From Sedimentibacter sp. (GTDB taxonomy: Bacteria; Bacillota; Clostridia; Tissierellales; Sedimentibacteraceae), in contig JAHDLA010000014.1 in the NCBI GenBank assembly GCA_018436705.1, forward strand, positions 47,424-111,423: a stretch of 64,000 bases of DNA, read 5' to 3'. The notes beneath the pieces are model-generated. The model was not told the DNA's origin, searched no databases, and was given only the letters and a program-made list of their open reading frames with translations. Shown here piece by piece: positions 9,741 through 15,290 of this stretch. The position numbers and the translations under genes were made by a program. Every line of letters begins with the position of its first letter. Within the stretch, counting starts at the first letter, position 1.

Positions 9741-9938
9741 TTAATCTATTCTTTCGCGTTCATTGAATAATAAGGTTATACAGTATAAGCCTGCCAAACC
9801 CACAAGTCCATATACCAATCGGCTGAATATTGCAGTTTGGCCTCCAAATATAGCAGCTACAAGGTCGAACTGAAACAACGCTATAAGACCCCAGTTTAAA
9901 GCTCCTATAATTACTAATACCAATGCAAATTTATCCAT
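9741..9938 (-). CDS. DUF378 small membrane protein
   Basis: 65 residues with two membrane helices (about 5-25 and 37-58) and the GALNWGL motif that marks the DUF378 (YuzA-like) family. An AGGAGG site lies before the ATG. It stands alone between a shared terminator and a divergent small gene. The function of the family is unknown. Confidence 0.88.
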   Translation of the reverse strand: MDKFALVLVIIGALNWGLIALFQFDLVAAIFGGQTAIFSRLVYGLVGLAGLYCITLLFNERERID

Positions 9939-10093
9939 AGGTCAGAATCCTCCTTAAATTAATATATTTCTAGTGTTTCAATAAATTTCTATATTATGCA
10001 CAAAATCAAAAATTAAAAGGAGTGTATTCAATTAACACATATATTTTTTGTGAATATAATAGCTTAAAATGTTATTTCATTAAGGAGGTTATC

Positions 10094-10348
10094 ATGGAAA
10101 ATTTCGTACCTGAAGATATTGAAACAAATGAAGTAAAATCTCAGTGTGACTGTGACAGAATCGAAGGAAGAAGACAGGCACCGCCGTGCATAAAAGATGA
10201 AGTACTGGACTGTGCTTCAAATACAAATTTGTTATGGTTCTTTTTATTGTTAGTGGCAATTGTATGCCAAAGCAATTGTAACATAGATTTAAATACTCTG
10301 CTTTGGTTCTTCCTGCTTCTAGTTGTTATTTACAACAATTATTATTAA
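10094..10348 (+). CDS. Cys-containing small protein with twin hydrophobic repeat
   Basis: 84 residues starting at the ATG at 10094, which has a perfect AAGGAGG 6 bases upstream. The first half is charged and holds a CDCD motif and two more Cys. The second half carries two near-identical blocks, NLLWFFLLLVAI (about 48-59) and TLLWFFLLLVVI (about 69-80), separated by a short Cys-containing linker (CQSNCNI). The protein ends in Asn/Tyr. I do not recognise a family. Short proteins with repeated LLWFFLLL stretches occur in spore-forming Firmicutes, but placing it there is a guess. It is probably membrane-bound and possibly self-associating. Confidence 0.75.
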   Translation: MENFVPEDIETNEVKSQCDCDRIEGRRQAPPCIKDEVLDCASNTNLLWFFLLLVAIVCQSNCNIDLNTLLWFFLLLVVIYNNYY

Positions 10349-10355
10349 TTAGTTT

Positions 10356-10390
10356 AAAAAGTCTGCCTAACTTTATACGGCAGACTTTTT
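10356..10390. terminator. bidirectional terminator
   Basis: AAAAAGTCTGCC (10356-10367) pairs with GGCAGACTTTTT (10379-10390). It serves the rightward 84-residue gene and the leftward selenoprotein operon. The stop codon of the leftward gene lies in the loop. Confidence 0.88.
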
Positions 10391-10654
10391 ATCATCATCT
10401 AGCAATTCAATTTCAAGCTTATCAAAATCAACTTCATCAATGAAATCGTGAGGATAGAATGTTACATACTTAAATTTTGCAAATTCCAAGTCATGTTTTT
10501 TAAGCCATACAGGTACACTTAAATCAAGTTTCTGACATATTTCTTTTAGGCATTTATCCTTTTTTTCTGACATAGCTACATCTTCTTTATTTTTAACTAC
10601 AATTGAATCAACCAAACGATTTTTATTTATTATTTTTGCCCATAATTTATACAT
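10373..10654 (-). CDS. 93-residue protein of unknown function, third gene of the selenoprotein operon
   Basis: 93 residues, soluble, no signal peptide, ending in an acidic tail with a DDDKK motif. It contains one Cys pair spaced CLKEIC (about 36-41). Aromatic residues cluster in KFKYVTFYPHDF. AAGGTGAGAC precedes the ATG, which lies 12 bases after the stop of the second selenoprotein, so all three genes should share a transcript. I do not recognise the family. Context suggests a role with the two HesB-like selenoproteins, but nothing in the sequence proves it. Confidence 0.75.
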   Translation of the reverse strand: MYKLWAKIINKNRLVDSIVVKNKEDVAMSEKKDKCLKEICQKLDLSVPVWLKKHDLEFAKFKYVTFYPHDFIDEVDFDKLEIELLDDDKKSAV

Positions 10655-10666
10655 GTCTCACCTTAT

Positions 10667-10936
10667 TTAATACTGCGGTGTTATAATAAAATTCTTGAAC
10701 AAGAATCCACCGTAATTAATTTTTGCACCTCTTATTTTTTTCCTTAAATCATTAGGAACTATAATATTTATTCCGTCTACGTTGTATACATTATCACTTT
10801 TCGATTGTTTCGCCGAAACAATTTTATATGTGATTCCGCTTCATCCCACAGGGTAGCTTACAAGTTTTATAGGAATATTTTTTTCTTGCATTAAAGATAG
10901 CTTTTCTTTTGCCTTATCTGTAATACTTATATTCAT
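10667..10936 (-). CDS. HesB-like selenoprotein (second copy, in-frame UGA)
   Basis: 89 residues when the in-frame TGA at 10843-10841 is read as selenocysteine (residue 32). Without that it is only a 31-residue fragment, although the codons after TGA continue clearly in frame and match the upstream paralogue: IVSAKQS against IVSEKQS, NVDGI against DVDGI, and GAKINYGG against GAEINYAS. The Sec stands in PVGUSG and aligns with the Sec of the first copy. A hairpin 18 bases after the TGA (10822-10804, ATTGTTT-CGGCG-AAACAAT) is the likely bacterial SECIS. GGAGCGGTC precedes the ATG. HesB/IscA-type proteins bind or deliver iron-sulfur clusters, and Sec-containing members are a known subfamily. Confidence 0.85.
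10804..10822 (-). promoter_or_regulatory. predicted SECIS hairpin of the second selenoprotein
   Basis: A 7-bp stem with loop CGGCG, 18 bases past the UGA. The stem is identical to the one in the first copy, even though the codons between UGA and hairpin differ. Confidence 0.75.
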
Positions 10937-10945
10937 GACCGCTCC

Positions 10946-11221
10946 TTAGCTGAATTTTGGAATGACTTCAAATCCTTTTTTAAATATCCCGCTTGCGTAA
11001 TTAATTTCTGCGCCTTTTATTGCACCATCAAGTTCATCTGATACAATTAAATCTATTCCGTCAACATCATAGATTTGGTCTTTATCTGATTGTTTCTCCG
11101 AAACAATGCCTATCTCGGCACCGCATCAGGAATAGCCTGTAATTTTTAATTTAATTGGCTGTTTATTATTTTTTAGCTCAGTCATTTTTTCTCTGGCTTT
11201 ATCTGTTAATTTAAAATTCAT
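10946..11221 (-). CDS. HesB-like selenoprotein (first copy, in-frame UGA)
   Basis: 91 residues, with selenocysteine at residue 32 (TGA at 11128-11126). The start ATG has GGAGG upstream. The N-terminal half is MNFKLTDKAREKMTELKNN, then ITGYSUCGAEIG. The Sec-Cys pair sits where HesB/IscA proteins have their first conserved Cys. The C-terminal half contains DVDGIDLIV and GAEINYASGIFKKGFEV, the usual HesB beta-strand pattern, but no CGCG-type C-terminal cysteine pair. The hairpin at 11107-11089 is the likely SECIS. It is probably involved in iron-sulfur or selenium-thiol chemistry. The Sec reading rests on frame continuity and on the paralogue next door. Confidence 0.87.
11089..11107 (-). promoter_or_regulatory. 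predicted SECIS hairpin of the first selenoprotein
   Basis: ATTGTTT-CGGAG-AAACAAT, a perfect 7-bp stem with a G-rich loop, starting 18 bases after the UGA. Size and position fit a bacterial SECIS, which is read by SelB inside the coding region. Confidence 0.75.
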
Positions 11222-11339
11222 AATTTCCTCCACATCTACATTTATTTATTTAACTTTATAATTTATCTGGTAACAGTTCAGTGACTATGTCACACTCATT
11301 AGTTTATCTCATAATGATTTTTTTATGTTGTATATGATA

Positions 11340-12023
11340 TTATAATCTTGCCAAATTTTCAAGTAAATGAAAAATATTTTCATGTTCTGTTTTTTCATCA
11401 AGAATTATTTTTTTAATAATTTCCACGGGTCTGCCTCTAAGCACATAAATATAGTCAGATAAATCAATTGCTTCGTTAATATCATGGGTTATAAACAGAA
11501 CTGTTCTTTTGTTTTCATTCCATAAATTTCTAAAGATGTGAATGATATCATTTTTCATTTTTAAATCAAGTCCTTTAAAAGGTTCATCCAAAATTAAAAA
11601 GTCAGATGGGTATGCAAAAGCTCTGGCCAACGCTACTCTTTGGCACATTCCACCGCTTAGTTCACTTGGCCTTTGCATTTCATATCCCTTTAGTCCTACC
11701 ATGTCAATGTAGTTATGTATAATATTTTTCCTTTTTTCATCAGGATAAATATCTTTGAGGACAAAATCTATGTTGTCGTATACACTGTACCAAGGAAGAA
11801 GCCTGTGTTCTTGAAAAACATAGGAATACACTGTGTTTTCAATCCCGTTTACCATTCCGCTGTCAATATTTGTAAGGCGTGCAGCAACATTTGCTATTGT
11901 TGTTTTGCCTACGCCTGACGGGCCAAAAAGGCAGGTTATTTTATTTTCTTCGAAGGATAAGTTAAAATCCTTAAGAATTTCAATATCTCCATATTTTTTA
12001 CAAACATTTTTAAGATTGATCAT
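11340..12023 (-). CDS. NitT/TauT-type ABC importer, ATP-binding protein
   Basis: 227-residue ATPase with Walker A GPSGVGKT (about 34-41), signature LSGGMCQRVALARAF and Walker B LILDEPFKGLD, then the switch His in FITHDINEA. The GLD motif and short C-terminal tail match the SsuB/TauB/ThiZ group. It is the last gene of a four-gene operon, and its start overlaps the permease gene by 14 bases. It drives import of whatever small molecule the binding protein captures. Confidence 0.92.
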   Translation of the reverse strand: MINLKNVCKKYGDIEILKDFNLSFEENKITCLFGPSGVGKTTIANVAARLTNIDSGMVNGIENTVYSYVFQEHRLLPWYSVYDNIDFVLKDIYPDEKRKNIIHNYIDMVGLKGYEMQRPSELSGGMCQRVALARAFAYPSDFLILDEPFKGLDLKMKNDIIHIFRNLWNENKRTVLFITHDINEAIDLSDYIYVLRGRPVEIIKKIILDEKTEHENIFHLLENLARL

Positions 12024-12765
12024 ATTTCCTCAAATTAAATAATTTTTTTAATATTGCTTCAAAAGTAATGCTTAATATTATTATGATAATTGTCCATGCA
12101 AACAAATCAGGCATTTCAAGATAAACCTTGGAGTCGTAAAGAAAGCTTCCGATAGAGTACTTCGGAAGACTGAGCACTTCAGCTGCCGATGTTACCTTCC
12201 AGCCTATTCCCAGAGCTGAAATCATAGCCGCTCTAATATAAGGAAAGGCAGAAAAAAGGTAAACGGAACAAATAATACGCAACTTCCTAACTTTATATAA
12301 CCGGCACATATCCAAGAGGTTTGAGTCGGCTGATTTTATTCCGGCTACCGTGTTCGTCCATATGATCGGAAAGCACATTAAGAATGCTACAAATATGGGG
12401 ACATTGGTGTCGCTGAACCACATAATTGCTATTATTATTATGGACATGACCGGAATTGTACGTATTGTTGATATAAAGGGATTGAATAAATTATGTATTG
12501 ATTTGTTAATTCCGCATAAATAACCAAGCGGTATACCTGCTGCACAAGACAGAGCAAATCCTGCGAGAGTGCGGTATGTACTGTAAAATATTGTTATGTA
12601 GGTGTCTTTATATTTCAAAAGATTTACTACGGCTTTAAAAGCTGAAAAAGGAGAAGGCAGGTAAATTTCCTGCCCTATAGCCAAGGATAGTATCTCCCAC
12701 ATAGAAACCCAAAATAATACTATAAATATTTTTTGCTTACTGCTGTTCAAAATAAAATGCTTCAT
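12010..12765 (-). CDS. NitT/TauT-type ABC importer, permease
   Basis: 251-residue membrane protein with about six helices. The binding-protein-dependent permease loop (EAA-type) is seen near residues 155-175, around ADSNLLDMCRLYKVRKLRI. It overlaps the binding-protein gene upstream (29 bases) and the ATPase gene downstream, so the three are tightly coupled. The GGAGG before the ATG is unusually far (13 bases). Related permeases are SsuC, TauC and ThiX. Confidence 0.9.
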   Translation of the reverse strand: MKHFILNSSKQKIFIVLFWVSMWEILSLAIGQEIYLPSPFSAFKAVVNLLKYKDTYITIFYSTYRTLAGFALSCAAGIPLGYLCGINKSIHNLFNPFISTIRTIPVMSIIIIAIMWFSDTNVPIFVAFLMCFPIIWTNTVAGIKSADSNLLDMCRLYKVRKLRIICSVYLFSAFPYIRAAMISALGIGWKVTSAAEVLSLPKYSIGSFLYDSKVYLEMPDLFAWTIIIIILSITFEAILKKLFNLRKYDQS

Positions 12766-13774
12766 CAGGTAAAATTCCTCCTACGGAAGCAGGATTAGAA
12801 TCAAACAAAATCTTGTAGAAACCATCCAGACTTGATTTTATATCCTTTGCCGGGATAAAGGTTATTCCGCAATTTGGGATTGCTTTTTCAACCAGAGCTG
12901 CGCTTGGCATTATTTCATTTTTTTCAACTAAAACAGAAGCATCCTTTGGATTTTCATTAACCCAGTTGACAGATTCCTTGTATTGACTTAAAAATTCTTT
13001 AACAAAATCCGCATTGTTTTCTGCAAATTCTTTATTAACTACAACACAGCCAGTATACAATTCGCTGGAATCCAAAGATGCCTTTTTCCACTCTTCATTT
13101 AAATCAAGCAGAATTTTAACATTATTATTCTTCATTGAAACCTGAGTTACAAACGGCTGCGGAAGAAGTGCGACTTTTGTGTCTTCAGCTATGACAGATT
13201 GTGCCAGAGTTGCATGATCTGTTGAATAATCCAGCTCAACTTTTTCATCAAGTTCATTTTGCTTAAGAATATAGTTCATGGCAAAATCAGGAGTAGAACC
13301 TTTGGCACTCATACCGAGAGTTTTACCTGAAAGTTCCTCAATTGAAGAAATCTCTTCCGATCCTACAATGTATAGATTTCCCACTGTGTTTACAGCCATA
13401 ATTTGCACTTTGCCTTCTGTTTTATTATACAAGACAGATGCGAGATTTATAGGCAGAGAGGATATTTGCACGTCACCTTTTATGATTTTTGCTGTAAGTG
13501 CATCTGGTGCGCTTTCTGCTATATATTCTACGTTATATTTTTCGCTGTTTAAAGCTTTTCCATCAATTAGTTTTATCATACCTATTGATGTAGGTCCTTT
13601 CAGGCCGGCTATCATTATATTTACAGGTTCGGAATTATGCTGGCTGTCCGGTTGGCTTTCTTCAGTTTCTTGAGATTCCGCAGGTTCAGAAGCCTGAGGC
13701 TGTGTATTATTTGCACATCCTGCCATTGCGGCAATAATTAAGACAATTGATAACAATAAACTTACCTTTTTCAT
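12737..13774 (-). CDS. NitT/TauT-type substrate-binding lipoprotein
   Basis: 345 residues from the ATG that follows GGAGGAAACT. A lipoprotein signal ends in AGC (about 20-22), so it is anchored outside the membrane. A Ser/Glu/Gln-rich linker follows, then a two-lobed binding fold of the NMT1/SsuA type (GLKGPTSIGMIKL and LAQSVIAEDTKVALLPQPFVT). The GPTSIGM phrase near the start of the mature domain is characteristic of a clostridial subgroup often annotated as ABC transporter of unknown substrate. Aliphatic sulfonates, thiamine precursors or similar molecules are possible, but none is supported directly. Confidence 0.9.
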   Translation of the reverse strand: MKKVSLLLSIVLIIAAMAGCANNTQPQASEPAESQETEESQPDSQHNSEPVNIMIAGLKGPTSIGMIKLIDGKALNSEKYNVEYIAESAPDALTAKIIKGDVQISSLPINLASVLYNKTEGKVQIMAVNTVGNLYIVGSEEISSIEELSGKTLGMSAKGSTPDFAMNYILKQNELDEKVELDYSTDHATLAQSVIAEDTKVALLPQPFVTQVSMKNNNVKILLDLNEEWKKASLDSSELYTGCVVVNKEFAENNADFVKEFLSQYKESVNWVNENPKDASVLVEKNEIMPSAALVEKAIPNCGITFIPAKDIKSSLDGFYKILFDSNPASVGGILPDEAFYFEQQ

Positions 13775-13797
13775 AGTTTCCTCCAAATAAATTTTTA

Positions 13798-14043
13798 TTA
13801 TTTTTTTGACAATGCGCTTTTTACGCTTATGTTTTTTATTTTTCCTAGCTTTCCTGTCAAAGCACCAATTTCATCGGTGGTACCGTCTACAATAAGTGAT
13901 ATTACGTTTACACCTCTTTCTTTATACGGAATGCCCATCCTTCCTACAATAACGAAAGCAAATTGATGTAAGATTTCATTTACCTCAAAGATATGCGTTA
14001 AATCCTCGATCACAATTCCTACTACACCTATTCTTTTATCCAT
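13798..14043 (-). CDS. TM1266-type regulator (iron-only hydrogenase system family)
   Basis: 81 residues from the ATG behind AAGGAGG. The pattern RIGVVGIVIED, then LHQFAFVIVGRMGIPYKERGVNVISLIVDG and GALTGKLGKI, matches the TM1266 family. These are small ACT/NikR-C-like beta-alpha-beta domains, usually found beside [FeFe]-hydrogenase maturation genes and annotated as putative regulators. No hydrogenase gene is present in this window. The gene sits behind an attenuator-like leader and is followed 23 bases later by the ABC importer, suggesting a metabolite or metal sensor for that importer. Confidence 0.85.
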   Translation of the reverse strand: MDKRIGVVGIVIEDLTHIFEVNEILHQFAFVIVGRMGIPYKERGVNVISLIVDGTTDEIGALTGKLGKIKNISVKSALSKK

Positions 14044-14057
14044 AAGACCTCCTTGAA

Positions 14058-14140
14058 ATAAAAAATTCCTTGCAGACACAAGGAATAAAAGCCATAATTA
14101 GTATGTACTTATGCTTTTTCCTTGCTCTCAGACAACCTTG
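14058..14140 (-). promoter_or_regulatory. attenuator-like leader of the TM1266/ABC operon
   Basis: On the minus strand a terminator hairpin (TTCCTTG at 14085-14079, loop TGTCTG, CAAGGAA at 14072-14066, then T-rich) stops just before the AAGGAGG of the regulator gene. Upstream, a second CAAGGAA (14124-14118) can pair with the same TTCCTTG arm and would prevent the terminator. Between 14140 and 14124 lies CTCAAGGTTGTCTGAG, which can itself fold by CTCA/TGAG. This is the layout of a transcription-attenuating riboswitch or protein-binding leader. I do not recognise the class. Confidence 0.5.
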
Positions 14141-14166
14141 AGCTTAGATTTATTTAGCTGAATATA

Positions 14167-14355
14167 TTAAATCAAATCATCCTTAGAAATGTTAAAATAT
14201 TGAGCAAAGCTTGCCAAATAGAATTCTGATGGCTGTTCTTCGCCACTTTCATATAGCTTTATTCTTTCTCTCGGCACATTAAGTGCAACACTCAGTTCTT
14301 GTTTGGTCATTTCCTTATCTTTACGGATTTGTCTCAACTTTTTACCTAATGTCAT
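14167..14355 (-). CDS. small XRE-family helix-turn-helix regulator
   Basis: 62 residues that are nearly all one HTH domain: KKLRQIRKDKEMTKQELSVALNVPRERIKLYESG, followed by the usual fourth and fifth helices. A GAGGTGG site lies before the ATG. It is upstream of the TM1266/ABC operon on the same strand, 123 bases away, and may be transcribed with it or control it. There is no sensor domain. Confidence 0.85.
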   Translation of the reverse strand: MTLGKKLRQIRKDKEMTKQELSVALNVPRERIKLYESGEEQPSEFYLASFAQYFNISKDDLI

Positions 14356-14524
14356 TATGCCACCTCTTTGTATTTGATATATATATTATATCAAAATATG
14401 ATAATTTTACAAATATAATTTAATTATATAGCAATGTAAAAAATATCAATATATGAATGGCCTTTTTTATATGATATATAAATATTATAGAAAACTGTAT
14501 AAATAGGTACTCAGGGATGAAAGA

Positions 14525-14561
14525 AAGCTTTGTTATATGTTAATAAACAAAGCTTTTTTTA
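14525..14561 (+). terminator. orphan terminator ahead of the GNAT gene
   Basis: AAAGCTTTGTT (14525-14535) pairs with AACAAAGCTTT (14547-14557), followed by a T run. No rightward gene precedes it, since the neighbour on the left runs leftward. It either ends a short RNA from 14.40-14.52 kb or acts as a leader element. Confidence 0.65.
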
Positions 14562-14626
14562 TTGTATGTATTGATTGACTTTATATTGAAATGATATAAT
14601 ATAAAAAACAAGTAGGGAGTGGCACT

Positions 14627-15061
14627 ATGATCTCAACAAGATGGTTTCAAGGAAAAAACAATATAAAAGATGCTGTAAGCTTAAGGCAAGAGATATTTGC
14701 CGGAGAATTAAAGTTGATCAATTATCCGGTACATGATATGTATGATGAATTTGCTTTTAATGTAGTCATATATGATGATGTTCCTGCGGGCACAGGAAGG
14801 CTGCTGTTTAAAGAAGGCAGATATCATATAGACAATGTGTGCGTTGTGAAAAAATTCAGAGGGTTGCATTATGGTGATTTGATTGTGAGGATGCTTGTCA
14901 GAAGAGCCGTAAACATGGGAGCGGATGAAACATATGCAGAAGTAGGAGAAGACTGTGTTAAATTGTTTAAAAATATAGGGTTTGAGACTGTTCAATCAGA
15001 TTGTAGTAAATTTTTGATGGTAAAACGCGGAGATGTTGGAGGAAGCTGCTGTAAGCATTAA
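14627..15061 (+). CDS. GNAT-family N-acetyltransferase
   Basis: 144 residues with the GNAT core: a beta strand containing VIYDDVPAGTGRLLF, then the acetyl-CoA loop region VVKKFRGLHYGDLIVRMLV (R-x-x-G-x-G/Y type), and an end strand LFKNIGFETVQ. A short Cys-rich tail GGSCCKH is unusual. AGGGAGTGG precedes the ATG. The substrate is unknown. Confidence 0.85.
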   Translation: MISTRWFQGKNNIKDAVSLRQEIFAGELKLINYPVHDMYDEFAFNVVIYDDVPAGTGRLLFKEGRYHIDNVCVVKKFRGLHYGDLIVRMLVRRAVNMGADETYAEVGEDCVKLFKNIGFETVQSDCSKFLMVKRGDVGGSCCKH

Positions 15062-15106
15062 TTATCAGATTTCACTGCTGTTGAAAAAATTAAAATGATA
15101 AACAGC

Positions 15107-15135
15107 TGGACAAAATAAATGGTGCAGTATATAAT
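15107..15135 (+). promoter_or_regulatory. gltX leader promoter
   Basis: TGGACA (15107-15112), a 17-base spacer, then TATAAT (15130-15135). Predicted transcription start is near 15142, about 12 bases before the tRNA-like element. Confidence 0.7.
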
Positions 15136-15153
15136 TATTTCATTAAATGCAAT

Positions 15154-15219
15154 TACTCATAGTTCAATGAACGCCACCCTCTCAAGGTGGAAAGGGGTTC
15201 GAATTCCCAATGAGTACCA
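15154..15219 (+). ncRNA. degenerate tRNA-Glu(CUC)-like element in the gltX leader
   Basis: A tRNA-shaped sequence of about 66 bases. The anticodon arm is perfect: CCACC, loop CTCTCAA (anticodon CTC, reading Glu GAG), GGTGG. The ends TACTCAT and ATGAGTA pair, and CCA follows. The D arm is GTTC-AAT-GAAC with a 3-base loop lacking the GG that tRNAs need; it looks like a usual D arm (TAGTTCAATGGTAGAAC type) missing four bases. The T loop TTCGAAT is present but its stem is short, with a G-U closing pair. There is no proper discriminator base if the 7-bp acceptor is used. It lies between promoter, terminator and gltX start codon, so a regulatory mimic is as likely as a decayed tRNA gene. Confidence 0.6.
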
Positions 15220-15231
15220 TTAGATTTGAGG

Positions 15232-15256
15232 GACGGTTATATTTACCGTCTTTTTT
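15232..15256 (+). terminator. terminator in the gltX leader
   Basis: GACGGT (15232-15237) pairs with ACCGTC (15245-15250), followed by six T. It lies 35 bases before the gltX start codon, so a transcript from the upstream promoter must pass it to express gltX. Confidence 0.8.
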
Positions 15257-15290
15257 GTTCAGTACATAAGTACAATAAACGGAGGAAAAA

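Noticed and set aside
15154..15219. Ordinary tRNA-Glu gene
   Set aside because: The D loop has only three bases and lacks GG, the T stem is weak and the discriminator is unclear. Reported instead as a degenerate or mimic element.
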